Source: Aquimonas voraii (GTDB lineage Bacteria; Pseudomonadota; Gammaproteobacteria; Xanthomonadales; Xanthomonadaceae). From it: a stretch of 64,000 nt of DNA. Both the position numbers and the translations under genes were made by a program. The stretch covers positions 39,233 to 103,232 of the forward strand of contig NZ_FNAG01000014.1 in the NCBI RefSeq assembly GCF_900101825.1, read 5' to 3'. Under the pieces are notes generated by a model. The model was not told the origin of the DNA and ran no database searches. It saw only the letters and a program-made list of their open reading frames with translations. Positions 20,763 through 34,778 of the stretch are shown here, piece after piece; position 1 is the first letter of the stretch, and each line of letters starts with the position of its first letter.

Positions 20763-21146
20763 TCAGCCGAGCACCATCACCGCATCGACCTCGACCGCAG
20801 CACCGCGCGGCAGGGCCGAGACGCCGATGGTCGAGCGCGCCGGATAGGGCGCCTCGAAGTACTCGGCCATCACCGCGTTGACGGTAGCGAAATGGCCGAG
20901 GTCGGTGAGGTAGATGCCAATGCGGGCCACATCGGCCAGCGAGCCGCCGGCGGCCTCGCAGACGGCCTTCAGGTTGTCGAACACGCGGCGGGTCTGGAAG
21001 GCGATGTCGCCCAGCACCAGTTCGCCGGTATTGGCCGACAGCGGGATCTGGCCGGACAGGAAGACGAGGTTGCCGCAGCGCACCGCCTGCGAGTAGGGGC
21101 CGATGGCGGCGGGCGCTTTGTCGGAATGAATGGCGTTGCGGGGCAT
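20763..21146 (-). CDS. ridA: RidA family reactive enamine/imine deaminase
   Basis: 127 residues from [12 protein letters not shown]. Signature I-G-P-Y-S-Q-A, F-L-S-G-Q-I-P, and the C-terminal [19 protein letters not shown] (with the Arg that binds the substrate carboxylate). RidA proteins hydrolyse 2-aminoacrylate and related imines released by PLP enzymes. The frame opens at 21164, but the ATG at 21146 is the family start. It sits between spoT and recG, 48 nt after spoT. Confidence 0.95.
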   Translation of the reverse strand: MPRNAIHSDKAPAAIGPYSQAVRCGNLVFLSGQIPLSANTGELVLGDIAFQTRRVFDNLKAVCEAAGGSLADVARIGIYLTDLGHFATVNAVMAEYFEAPYPARSTIGVSALPRGAAVEVDAVMVLG

Positions 21147-21194
21147 GGGCGCTCCTTGCGTCACGGAGTTCGGGGTCAGGGTTCGGAGGCGGTG

Positions 21195-23384
21195 CTACAG
21201 ACGCTGGATGCCCAGCACCACGTCGAGCTTGCGCACGCGCCGCATCACGTCGGCGAGGTGCTTGCGGTGCTTCACCTCGATGCCGAAGTGCATGACCGCC
21301 ATGCGCAGGTCGCGCTCCTGGTATTCGACGTTGTCGATGTTCGATTCGGCTTCGGCGATCGCCGCCGCGACCTGGGCGAGCACGCCGGGCTTGTTGAGCA
21401 CCTCGACGCGCAGGCCGGCGCGGAAATCGCCCTCGACCTCGCGGTCCCAGTCGACCGGCACCCAGCGCTCGGGGCTCTTCTGCAGCTCCGGCAGGTTCGG
21501 GCACTCCATGCGATGCACCACCACGCCCTTGCCGGAGGACAGGTAGCCCATGATCTCGTCGCCCGGCAGCGGCCGGCAGCAGGCGGCGAAGCTGAGCAAG
21601 CCATGGCCGGCACCGCTGATGTGGATCTTCTCCAGCCGCGGCGTCGAGCGCCGCTCGCCCGGAAGACGGCCTTCGGTGAGCGCCAGCGCCACCTGCTGGG
21701 GCATGCGGTTGCCCAGCGCGATGTCGGCCAGCAGATCCTCCAGGCGGCGCAGGCGATTGTCCTGCAGATAGTGGTCGAGCACCGCCGGCGGCACGCGTTC
21801 GAGCGAGGCTTCGATGGCGTCGAGCGCGGCCTCGAGCATGCGGTGACCGAGCTCGACCGCATCCTCGTGCTGCAGACGCTTCAGGTGGTGGCGGATCGCC
21901 GTGCGGGCGCGCGAGGACACCACGAACTCCAGCCACTGCGGGTTGGGCACGGCCGAGGGCGCGGTGATGACCTCGACGGTCTGGCCGCTGGTCAGACGCG
22001 TGCGCAGCGGCGCCAGCTTCTTGTCGATGCGCGAAGCCACCGCACGGTTGCCGACGTCGGTGTGCACCGCATACGCGAAGTCGAGGACGGTGGCGCCACG
22101 CGGCAGGGCGAAGATGCGGCCCTTGGGCGAGAAGATGTAGACCTCGTCCGGGAACAGATCGACCTTGACGTTCTCCAGGAACTCCAGCGAGCTGCCGGCA
22201 TCCTGCTGCGATTCCAGCAGCTCGGACAGCCAGGCGCGGGCGCGATTCTGGGCGTTGTTGTTGCTGCTCTGCGGGGCGTCGGTCTTGTACAGCCAGTGCG
22301 CGGCGATGCCGCGCTCGGCGAGCAGGTCCATGTCCTCGGTGCGGATCTGCACCTCGACGTGCGAGCCGTAGGGGCTGAACAGCACCGTGTGTAGGCTCTG
22401 GTAGCCGTTGGCCTTGGGGATCGCGATGAAATCGCGGAAGCGTGCCTCGACCGGCTTGTACAAGGCATGCACCGCACCCAGCGCGTGGTAGCACTGCATG
22501 GTCTGCTCGACCACCACGCGGAAGCCGAACACGTCCATGACCCGCTCGAAGCGCTTGGCACGCACCTCGCCAGCCCGCGGTTTGAACTCGTTGCGCATCT
22601 TGTTGTAGACGCTGTGCGGCGTCTTCACCCGGCTCACCAGGCGATGCTTCAGGCCTTCCTGCTTGAGCTTCTGCGACAGCGCCGCCTCGATCGTGGCCAT
22701 CGCCTCGCGGCGCATCACCGGCTGCTGCGCGATACGCCGCGCGATCACCGCGTGCCGCCAGGGGTGCATGGCGCGAAAGCCGAGATCCTGCAGCTCGGAC
22801 TTGATCCGGTTCATGCCCAGGCGCTGGGCGATGGGCGCGTAGATGTCGAGCGTCTCGCGGGCGATGCGCCGGCGCGAGTCCGCCGACATCGAGCCGATCG
22901 TGCGCATGTTGTGCAGGCGGTCGGCGAGCTTGATGAGGATCACCCGCAGGTCGCGGGCCATGGCCAGCAGCATCTTGCGGAAGCTCTCGGCCATCGCCTC
23001 GTTGCGATCGCGGAAGCTCAGCTTGTCGAGCTTGGTGACGCCGTCGACAAGCTCGGCCACGGCCTCGCCGAACTCACCCGAGATCGCCTCGCGGCCGAGC
23101 TGGGTGTCCTCGAGCGCATCGTGCAGGATCGCCGCGCACAGGGTTTCGACGTCCATGCCGAGCTCGGCGAGGATGCCGGCCACCGCCAGCGGATGGGTGA
23201 TGTAGGGCTCGCCGCTCTTGCGGGTCTGGCCGTCATGCGCGACTGCGCCGACGTGATAGGCGCGCTTGACCGTGGGGATCTGCTCGGCCGGCAGGTAGGG
23301 GCGCAGCTTGACCAGGAGGGCCTCGATGGCCTCCGGACACGGGTCGAAGGGCGCGTCGGCGCTGGCTAGGGCAGAAGGGGGCAT
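21195..23384 (-). CDS. spoT: Bifunctional (p)ppGpp synthetase/hydrolase SpoT
   Basis: 729 residues. The N-terminal HD hydrolase domain has intact metal ligands (H-P-L-A-V-A, A-I-L-H-D-A-L-E-D-T, R-L-H-N-M-R), so it can degrade (p)ppGpp. The synthetase domain follows (V-F-G-F-R-V-V-V-E, G-Y-Q-S-L-H-T), then TGS (D-E-V-Y-I-F-S-P-K-G), helical and C-terminal ACT parts (V-E-V-L-N-K-P-G-V-L-A-Q-V). Both catalytic centres look complete, unlike RelA, where the HD site is lost. It starts 197 nt after rpoZ, with a hairpin in between, and precedes ridA and recG. Confidence 0.95.
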   Translation of the reverse strand: MPPSALASADAPFDPCPEAIEALLVKLRPYLPAEQIPTVKRAYHVGAVAHDGQTRKSGEPYITHPLAVAGILAELGMDVETLCAAILHDALEDTQLGREAISGEFGEAVAELVDGVTKLDKLSFRDRNEAMAESFRKMLLAMARDLRVILIKLADRLHNMRTIGSMSADSRRRIARETLDIYAPIAQRLGMNRIKSELQDLGFRAMHPWRHAVIARRIAQQPVMRREAMATIEAALSQKLKQEGLKHRLVSRVKTPHSVYNKMRNEFKPRAGEVRAKRFERVMDVFGFRVVVEQTMQCYHALGAVHALYKPVEARFRDFIAIPKANGYQSLHTVLFSPYGSHVEVQIRTEDMDLLAERGIAAHWLYKTDAPQSSNNNAQNRARAWLSELLESQQDAGSSLEFLENVKVDLFPDEVYIFSPKGRIFALPRGATVLDFAYAVHTDVGNRAVASRIDKKLAPLRTRLTSGQTVEVITAPSAVPNPQWLEFVVSSRARTAIRHHLKRLQHEDAVELGHRMLEAALDAIEASLERVPPAVLDHYLQDNRLRRLEDLLADIALGNRMPQQVALALTEGRLPGERRSTPRLEKIHISGAGHGLLSFAACCRPLPGDEIMGYLSSGKGVVVHRMECPNLPELQKSPERWVPVDWDREVEGDFRAGLRVEVLNKPGVLAQVAAAIAEAESNIDNVEYQERDLRMAVMHFGIEVKHRKHLADVMRRVRKLDVVLGIQRL

Positions 23385-23533
23385 GACGCGAGCCTAAACA
23401 GCGCCCGACCCGGCGGCAAGCGCGCTGTCGCAAGCGTTTGGGGCCGGTTCGGGCAGGGATTCAAGGTCGCCTCGGCAGGAAGCGCGCGCTCAGGCAAAGA
23501 GGCGGGGCTGCGCGCGACGGATGCCGAAAACGC

Positions 23534-23558
23534 CAACGGCCCCACGCGGGGGCCGTTG
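23534..23558 (-). terminator. Terminator-like hairpin between rpoZ and spoT
   Basis: CAACGGCCCC (23534-23543) pairs perfectly with GGGGCCGTTG (23549-23558); an outer GGATGC/GCATCC pair extends it. On the minus strand GCGTTTTCGG follows. It lies 24 nt past the rpoZ stop, so transcription from gmk/rpoZ may stop or be attenuated before spoT. Confidence 0.65.
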
Positions 23559-23581
23559 CGGAGCATCCGTGCCGGAGCGGC

Positions 23582-23881
23582 TTAGAGGTCGTCGCCACCC
23601 TTGGAAAGGTCGTCGTCCACTTCCGCCGCGGCCCAGGCCAGAGCCTCACGCTCGGCGCGCTCGCGCTCGGCCTTCTCCACCGCCTCGATGGTGGCGATGT
23701 CGATGCGGCGGGCGGCGATTTCGCGCAGGGCCAGCACGGTCGGCTTGTCTTCCGGGTCCTGCAGGCCGAGCTGGTTGTCGGCACCGTTGGCCAGCTGGCG
23801 GGCGCGGCGCGAAGCCATCACCACCAGCTCGAAGCGGTTGTTCACGACGGCGAGGCAATCTTCAACGGTGATACGGGCCAT
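23582..23881 (-). CDS. rpoZ: DNA-directed RNA polymerase subunit omega
   Basis: 99 residues from [20 protein letters not shown], the standard omega start, with R-R-A-R-Q-L and the helix [13 protein letters not shown]. The acidic tail ends [11 protein letters not shown]. Omega helps RNA polymerase assemble and forms one ppGpp-binding site, which fits its position before spoT. The reading frame continues upstream through the MITE to 24985, but that part is not omega and was excluded. The insertion-bearing spacer lies immediately upstream. Confidence 0.96.
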   Translation of the reverse strand: MARITVEDCLAVVNNRFELVVMASRRARQLANGADNQLGLQDPEDKPTVLALREIAARRIDIATIEAVEKAERERAEREALAWAAAEVDDDLSKGGDDL

Positions 23882-23951
23882 GGCGGACCGGCTCCGGGAA
23901 TTCAAACAAGAGCGGAAGGATAGCCCTGCCGGACGCCCGCAGGCAAGCTCA

Positions 23952-24129
23952 GAGCGTGTGAAAAATCCCAGACGCCGTAGCGAGGGCGTCTCCGGGCTTT
24001 CGTGGCAAAACGCGGTTCGTGAATTCAAAGGAGTTTGGTGAACCAAACGACCGCGGAATTCGCGTAGCGCGCTGCCGCCACGGGCGGCCAGAGGCGGCCG
24101 CAGTAGGCGGATGGTTTTTTCACATGCTC
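23952..24129. mobile_element. 178-bp MITE-like element with TCA target duplication
   Basis: The ends are 17-bp inverted repeats with 15 matches: GAGCGTGTGAAAAATCC at 23952-23968 and its partner at 24113-24129. TCA occurs directly outside both ends (23949-23951 and 24130-24132), a 3-bp T-N-A duplication as made by some IS5-family transposases. There is no transposase inside. Internal palindromes (for example GTTTGGT-GA-ACCAAAC) suggest a folded element or a deleted IS. The ends resemble those of the neighbouring IS (GAG, then CGTTGACAAAT versus CGTGTGAAAAAT), so that transposase or a relative may have moved it. Confidence 0.7.
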
Positions 24130-24132
24130 TCA

Positions 24133-24151
24133 GAGGGCGTTGACAAATTAG
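24133..24151. repeat. Left terminal inverted repeat of the IS5-family element
   Basis: GAGGGCGTTGACAAATTAG. The transposase stop codon (24148-24150) lies inside it. Confidence 0.75.
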
Positions 24152-25278
24152 GTGGTCAGGCGTCGAAGCAGCATCCGCGCCTCGGTGAGCCAAACCCAGG
24201 CTTCGGATACGCTGGTCTTGCGATCGTGATGCATCAACAGCCGACGTGCGCGCTCGTTCCACGCGTGCGTCCGCTCCACGATCCAACGCTTGGCGATCGC
24301 AATGAATCCCTTGGCCTTGACCTTGGCCGGAGACTCGAACAGGTCGAGCTGGTCGAACAGGTCGAGCTGGTCGGGCATAACCCAGCAGGCTGATCGAGCA
24401 GCGCTGCGAACCACGTGGACCTTGATGCCGTGGGACTGTGAGACCGTCTGCGCACACTGGCCCGCGTAACCGCCATCCGCATACAGCGTCTGGATCTGCG
24501 GATGCTTGGACATCGCTGACGCGACCACCGGGTGGGCGCCATCGCGATCCTGCACGCTGGCGGCGGTCACGCTGACTGCCAGCAACAAACCCAGCGTGTC
24601 CACGACCAGATGGCGCTTGCGTCCCTTGACCTTCTTGCCTGCGTCGAAGCCAAGGTCGCCGCCTTGGGGGGAGCCTCGCGTGGACTGCGCATCGATGATC
24701 GCCGCAGTCGGCGCCTCGGGGCGCTCCTCTCGGGCACGCCACATACCGCGCAGGACATCGTTCATCCGCTCGAACTTGCCCTGCTCGCTCCACCGCCGAA
24801 AGGTGCGATAGACGTTCTGCCAACGTGGAAACTCCCGCGGCAGCATGCGCCACGCGCACCCGGTCCGGACGACGTAGCAACACGCGTCGACCAAGGAACG
24901 CCGCGAGTAACGCGGCGGCAGGCCGCGGCCGCCCTCGTTGCTGAAAATGTCCTGCACCAATGCCCACTCCGCATCCGTGAGACAACTTGGGTAGGCCTGC
25001 TCAGGGGCAAGCCGTCGATGGGCATCTGTGTAGCCGTAGCGAGGCGTGGAAGGGGCAGGTTTGGAATCCGCATCAGCCACCGCACGGGGAGGCCTGCGCT
25101 CGATTCCCGCGCGCTTCAACGCAGAGCGTACGGTGCCCACATGGACCTCAAGCCCTGTGCGCCGCGCAAATTCATTTGCAACCTCGGAGACGGTCGAAAG
25201 GCAATCGTCCTCGACGATCTCCTTCAAAACGGTCAGATGGGTCTGGTCCAGCTTGCGGGGACGGCCTGCTGCGCTCAT
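24148..25278 (-). CDS. IS5-family DDE transposase with extra N-terminal HTH region
   Basis: 376 residues from the ATG at 25278 (a GTG at 25293 is also possible). The DDE core is visible: [10 protein letters not shown] (first Asp), [18 protein letters not shown] (second Asp) and W-I-V-E-R-T-H-A-W (Glu). The usual IS5 N-terminal DUF4096-like part begins near residue 95 ([13 protein letters not shown]). Ahead of it lies an unusual block of about 95 residues with winged-helix/IS630-like character ([16 protein letters not shown]). All catalytic residues are intact, so the element may be active. Confidence 0.9.
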   Translation of the reverse strand: MSAAGRPRKLDQTHLTVLKEIVEDDCLSTVSEVANEFARRTGLEVHVGTVRSALKRAGIERRPPRAVADADSKPAPSTPRYGYTDAHRRLAPEQAYPSCLTDAEWALVQDIFSNEGGRGLPPRYSRRSLVDACCYVVRTGCAWRMLPREFPRWQNVYRTFRRWSEQGKFERMNDVLRGMWRAREERPEAPTAAIIDAQSTRGSPQGGDLGFDAGKKVKGRKRHLVVDTLGLLLAVSVTAASVQDRDGAHPVVASAMSKHPQIQTLYADGGYAGQCAQTVSQSHGIKVHVVRSAARSACWVMPDQLDLFDQLDLFESPAKVKAKGFIAIAKRWIVERTHAWNERARRLLMHHDRKTSVSEAWVWLTEARMLLRRLTT

Positions 25279-25313
25279 GTGTTGCCACTTCACGGACGGT
25301 GCCGCAAATGTAG

Positions 25314-25333
25314 CTAATTATGTAGACACCCTC
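25314..25333. repeat. Right terminal inverted repeat of the IS5-family element
   Basis: CTAATTATGTAGACACCCTC, an imperfect inverse of the left end, directly before the TCA that ends gmk. Confidence 0.75.
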
Positions 25334-25945
25334 TCAGGCCAGCAGCGCCTGGATCAGGCCCGCCTGCCGGCGCGCCTGCTCGGTGCGGCGCAGGCGGTGC
25401 GATCGGACGATCGCGCAGAGGTCTTCCAGCGCGCGCTCGAAGCTGTCGTTGACGATCAGGTAGTCGAAGTCGTCGAGGTGGGCGATCTCCTCGCGCGAAT
25501 TTTCCAGGCGCTTCAGGATCGTCTCCTCGCTGTCCTGGGCGCGGCCGCGCAGGCGGCGCTCCAGCTCCTCGCGCGAGGGCGGCAGTATGAACACGCTGAC
25601 GCAGTCGGGCACCAGCGCCCGCACCTGGCGCGCGCCCTGGTAGTCGATTTCCAGCAGCACGTCGCGGCCCTGCTTGAGCGGCTCCTCGACGGTGTGGCGG
25701 GCGGTGCCTTTCAGGTCGCCGTGCACCACCGCGTGCTCGAAAAACTCGCCGCGCGCGACCATGCCCTCGAAGGTCTCGCGACTGACGAAGTGGTAGTGCG
25801 CGCCTTCGGTCTCGCCGGGGCGCGGGCCGCGCGAGGTGTAGGAGATCGACAGCTGGATGTCAGGCTCGCGTTCGAGCAGGGCGTTGACCAGACTGGACTT
25901 GCCGGCGCCCGACGGCGCCGCGACGATGTAGAGCGAGCCGCTCAT
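25334..25945 (-). CDS. gmk: Guanylate kinase
   Basis: 203 residues. Phosphorylates GMP to GDP on the route to GTP and (p)ppGpp. P-loop A-P-S-G-A-G-K-S-S (9-17); GMP-binding part S-Y-T-S-R-G-P-R-P-G-E and G-A-H-Y-H-F-V; lid R-L-R-G-R-A-Q-D-S-E-E. Length is normal and the C-terminus is intact. The stop codon coincides with the target duplication of the adjacent IS, so the insertion did not change the protein. The start overlaps the yicC stop by four bases (ATGA). Confidence 0.97.
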   Translation of the reverse strand: MSGSLYIVAAPSGAGKSSLVNALLEREPDIQLSISYTSRGPRPGETEGAHYHFVSRETFEGMVARGEFFEHAVVHGDLKGTARHTVEEPLKQGRDVLLEIDYQGARQVRALVPDCVSVFILPPSREELERRLRGRAQDSEETILKRLENSREEIAHLDDFDYLIVNDSFERALEDLCAIVRSHRLRRTEQARRQAGLIQALLA

Positions 25946-26823
25946 TCGATGTTCTGCACCTGTTCGCGCAACTGTTCGATCAGCACCTTGAGTTCGACCG
26001 AAGCCGCGCTGGAACGCGCGTCGATCGATTTCGAGCCCAGCGTGTTCGCCTCGCGGTTGAACTCCTGCAGCAGAAAATCGAGCCGGCGGCCGACCGCCTC
26101 GCGGCTGGCCAGCGTGCGGCGCATCTCGGCGATGTGCGCGCCGAGCCGGTCGAGCTCCTCGTCGACGTCGATCTTCTGCAGCTGCAACACCAGCTCCTGC
26201 TCCAGCCGGCCCGGATCGAGCGGCTGCTTGAGGTCGGCGATGCGCGCATCGAGGCGTGCGCGCAGCGCCGCACGGATTTCCGGCAGCGCGGTCTTGACCT
26301 CGGCGACGATGCGTTCGATGCCGTCGAGGCGCTCGCGCATGGCGGCGGCGAGTGCTGCGCCCTCGCGCTCGCGGGCGGAGATGAAGTCATCCAGCACGGC
26401 GTCCATCAGCGCCAGGCATTCGGCCTGCAGCGACTCGGCATCGACCTCGGCCTGCTCGATCAGGCCCGGGTGGCGCAGCAGCTCGGTGAACTCGACTTTG
26501 AAGCCGGGGAAGCGGCCGGACATTTCCAGCGCCAGCGCGCTCAGCTGGTCCAGCATCTGCGGGTTGAGCTTGAGACCCTCGCTGCTGGCGGCCGCGCGCA
26601 GGCGGAAGCCGACATCGACCTTGCCGCGGGCGATGCGCTGGGCCAGCTTCTCGCGAAACGCAGGCTCCAGCCCGCGCAACTCTTCCGAGAGACGAAAGCC
26701 CGGCTCAAGGAAGCGGTGATTGACTGCCCGGACCTCGCAGGTCAGGGTGCCAAAGCCCGTGGCGCGCTCGCCCGAGGCGTAGGCCGTCATGCTGCGGATG
26801 GAAGCGGCGGTGCGTGCGCTCAT
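25942..26823 (-). CDS. yicC: YicC family endoribonuclease/stress protein
   Basis: 293 residues. The family start I-R-S-M-T-A-Y-A and the C-terminal signature G-R-R-L-D-F-L-L-Q-E-F-N-R-E-A-N-T-L-G-S are both present. E. coli YicC is reported as an endoribonuclease; that function is by family. I use the ATG at 26823, 11 codons before the M-T-A-Y methionine (26790), because a GAG-containing box precedes it and the conserved I-R-S-M would otherwise be lost. It overlaps gmk by four bases and is divergent from rph. The much longer frame to 27594 lies antisense to rph and is spurious. Confidence 0.92.
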   Translation of the reverse strand: MSARTAASIRSMTAYASGERATGFGTLTCEVRAVNHRFLEPGFRLSEELRGLEPAFREKLAQRIARGKVDVGFRLRAAASSEGLKLNPQMLDQLSALALEMSGRFPGFKVEFTELLRHPGLIEQAEVDAESLQAECLALMDAVLDDFISAREREGAALAAAMRERLDGIERIVAEVKTALPEIRAALRARLDARIADLKQPLDPGRLEQELVLQLQKIDVDEELDRLGAHIAEMRRTLASREAVGRRLDFLLQEFNREANTLGSKSIDARSSAASVELKVLIEQLREQVQNIE

Positions 26824-26961
26824 GCGGCCACTCTTGCGGTTGGGACGGGCGACGCGCGGATTGCATGTGCGCGAATCGCAGCAGGATCCACGCCGCGACA
26901 AGGGCCGGGGCGCAGGGAGGGCGATGGTAAACTGCGCGGCCGCCGTTAAGAAGCCGCCCCC

Positions 26962-27693
26962 ATGAGCGATGTTGTCCGGCCGTCCGGCCGCCGTTTCGAC
27001 GCCCTCCGCGAGATCCGCATCGAAACCGGCTTCACCCGGCACGCCGAGGGCTCGGTGCTGATCAGCGTCGGCGACACCCGCGTGCTCTGCAATGCGACCG
27101 TCGAGAATCGCGTGCCGGGCTTCCTGCGCGGCAAAGGCGAGGGCTGGGTCACCGCCGAATACTCGATGCTGCCGCGCGCCACCAAGGAGCGCACCCAGCG
27201 CGAGGCCAGCGCGGGAAAGATCGGCGGCCGCACCCATGAGATCCAGCGCCTGATCGGGCGCAGCCTGCGCGCCTGCGTCGATCGCGCGGCGCTGGGCGAA
27301 CGCACCATCACCCTCGACTGCGACGTGCTGCAGGCCGACGGCGGCACCCGCTGCGCCGCCATCACCGGCGCCTACGTCGCGCTCTCCCTGGCCTGCCGCC
27401 GGCTGGAGAAACGCGGCGACATCACGCGCAACCCGATTCACGGCGCCATCGCCGCGGTCTCGGTGGGCGTCTATCGCGGCCAGCCGGTGCTGGACCTCGA
27501 CTACGCCGAGGACAGCGACTGCGACACCGACATGAACGTGGTGATGAACGACGGCGGCGGCTTCATCGAAGTGCAGGGCACGGCCGAGGGCCATGCTTTC
27601 CGCCGACAGGAACTGGACGCCCTGCTCGATCTCGCAGCCTCCGGCGTACAGGGTCTGATCGGCTTCCAGCGCGCCGCGCTCGACGCGGCCTGA
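26962..27693 (+). CDS. rph: Ribonuclease PH
   Basis: 243 residues, full length. Phosphorolytic 3'-exonuclease that trims tRNA and other RNAs. Motifs: [11 protein letters not shown] at the start, [34 protein letters not shown] and [13 protein letters not shown]-terminus [11 protein letters not shown]. Followed after 5 nt by rdgB, the standard gammaproteobacterial pair. Confidence 0.97.
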   Translation: MSDVVRPSGRRFDALREIRIETGFTRHAEGSVLISVGDTRVLCNATVENRVPGFLRGKGEGWVTAEYSMLPRATKERTQREASAGKIGGRTHEIQRLIGRSLRACVDRAALGERTITLDCDVLQADGGTRCAAITGAYVALSLACRRLEKRGDITRNPIHGAIAAVSVGVYRGQPVLDLDYAEDSDCDTDMNVVMNDGGGFIEVQGTAEGHAFRRQELDALLDLAASGVQGLIGFQRAALDAA

Positions 27694-27698
27694 GCCCC

Positions 27699-28295
27699 GT
27701 GCAGAAGCTCGTTTTGGCCAGCGGCAACGCCGGCAAGCTGCGCGAGTTCCGCGAGATTCTCGCGCCCCAGGGCTTCGAGCTGATCGCGCAGGGCGAGCTC
27801 GGCATTCCCGACCCCGAGGAAACCGGGCTCAGTTTCGTCGAAAACGCCCTGCTCAAGGCGCGACATGCGAGCGAAGCTTCCGGCCTGCCGGCGCTGGCCG
27901 ACGACTCGGGCCTCTGCGTCGATGCGCTCGGCGGCGCGCCGGGCCTGTACTCGGCGCGCTATGCCGGCGCGCATGGCGACCATGCGGCCAATATCGAGAA
28001 GCTGCTCGGCGAACTCGCCAGTCGCGAAGACAGCCAACGCAGCGCTTTCTTCATCAGCGTGATCGCGCTGATCGGCCACCCGCTCGACCCGGCGCCGCTG
28101 ATCGCCGAGGGCCGCTGGCAGGGCCGCATCCTGCACGCGCCGCGCGGCAGCGGCGGCTTCGGCTACGACCCGGTGTTCCAGGACCCGGACTCTGGCCTCT
28201 CCGCGGCCGAACTCGAGCCCGCGCACAAGCACCGCATCAGCCACCGCGGCAAGGCCGTGGCGCAGCTGCTGAAGGCCCTGCAGCACCGCGATTGA
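27699..28295 (+). CDS. rdgB: dITP/XTP pyrophosphatase RdgB (HAM1 family)
   Basis: 198 residues, starting at a GTG 5 nt after rph. Removes deaminated purine nucleotides (dITP, XTP) from the pool. Substrate and active-site motifs: L-A-S-G-N-A-G-K-L-R-E, S-F-V-E-N-A-L-L-K-A-R, A-D-D-S-G-L-C-V-D-A-L, F-G-Y-D-P-V-F and H-R-I-S-H-R-G-K-A. All are intact. Coupled to rph by spacing. Confidence 0.96.
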   Translation: MQKLVLASGNAGKLREFREILAPQGFELIAQGELGIPDPEETGLSFVENALLKARHASEASGLPALADDSGLCVDALGGAPGLYSARYAGAHGDHAANIEKLLGELASREDSQRSAFFISVIALIGHPLDPAPLIAEGRWQGRILHAPRGSGGFGYDPVFQDPDSGLSAAELEPAHKHRISHRGKAVAQLLKALQHRD

Positions 28296-28406
28296 TTTCA
28301 GTGCTGCGCGACGCTGCGCGGGCCGCGCCTGAGGCGCCCCACATGGCTGGCCGGAATATGCCCCTTGGTAGTTTGACGCGTCGCACAAGGGTGTGATTGT
28401 GTGGGG

Positions 28407-28433
28407 GTCCGGCTGCCCACGGTGGGCGTCGGA
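28407..28433. terminator. Hairpin in the rdgB-gltB spacer (terminator or gltB leader structure)
   Basis: GTCCG-GCT-GCCCAC pairs with GTGGGC-GT-CGGAC around a minimal loop, giving 11 pairs and one internal loop, 38 nt before the gltB start. It could end rdgB transcription or sit in the gltB leader. No T-tract follows. Confidence 0.4.
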
Positions 28434-28470
28434 CACCGCGCCAGCACCATCCCCCGGGGGCAGCAAGCGT

Positions 28471-34361
<5,891 letters not shown>

Positions 34362-34778
34362 GTCGCCCGGCGCGCGCTGGGCGCACGACGAAGTCATCGC
34401 GAGCGCCGGACCGGCGCGAGCCTATCCCGGGGCGGGCCGGCAGATTTGCGCGTGTCCCCAAGGCCCAGTCGACCTGCGGAAGCGGCCTGCAGTCGGCTTG
34501 GGCGCACCGTACGCCCGACCCGGGACTCAGTCTGGTGTTGAACCGTCTTGCCTCCGCGCTGGCGTCGCACCTGGAGCCCGCTGGCGTCAGGTCGCTCCTG
34601 GCCGTTCGACGCGACTGGGTGACGCACGGTTTGCGGCTGGGTGCGGAATGCGGAACAGCCCCGCGCCCTTGGGTTTTGGCCGGCGACTCAAGTCGCAGGG
34701 CTGGTCAAACAAACGGGGCCTGCTTGCGCAGGCCCCGTTGAAGTGCCCCTGGGGAGAGGCGGGTTCCGCTGATGCGGC
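34362..34778. other. Non-coding region between gltD and glnA
   Basis: 417 bp between two convergent genes. Apart from the glnA terminator at 34712-34739 no gene or RNA was recognised; reading frames here have no family features. Confidence 0.5.
34712..34739 (-). terminator. Terminator of glnA
   Basis: A perfect 12-bp stem (AACGGGGCCTGC) with a 4-nt loop. Read on the minus strand it is followed by TTGTTTG and lies 39 nt past the glnA stop. Confidence 0.85.

Larger units (their letters stand above)
24133..25333 (-). mobile_element. IS5-family insertion sequence, 1201 bp
   Basis: A complete element with one transposase gene. The terminal inverted repeats are imperfect: GAGGGCGTTGACAAATTAG on the left and GAGGGTGTCTACATAATTAG inward from the right. 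The 3-bp duplication TCA flanks it at 24130-24132 and 25334-25336; a T-N-A target is typical of the ISL2/IS1031-like groups of IS5. The right-hand TCA is the gmk stop codon (TGA on the minus strand). The transposase is read in the same direction as gmk and rpoZ. Confidence 0.88.

Noticed and set aside
23882..24985. Long reading frame fused upstream of rpoZ
   Set aside because: It runs through the MITE and antisense or out of frame to the transposase; omega begins at the conserved M-A-R-I-T.
26824..27594. Extended yicC frame
   Set aside because: It is antisense to rph, whose product is unmistakable; only the 293-codon part fits YicC.
28345..28362. Sigma-54-like TGGCCGG ... TGCCC upstream of gltB
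   Set aside because: The distance between the GG and GC elements is one base short, and the bases around them fit poorly, unlike the glnA promoter.
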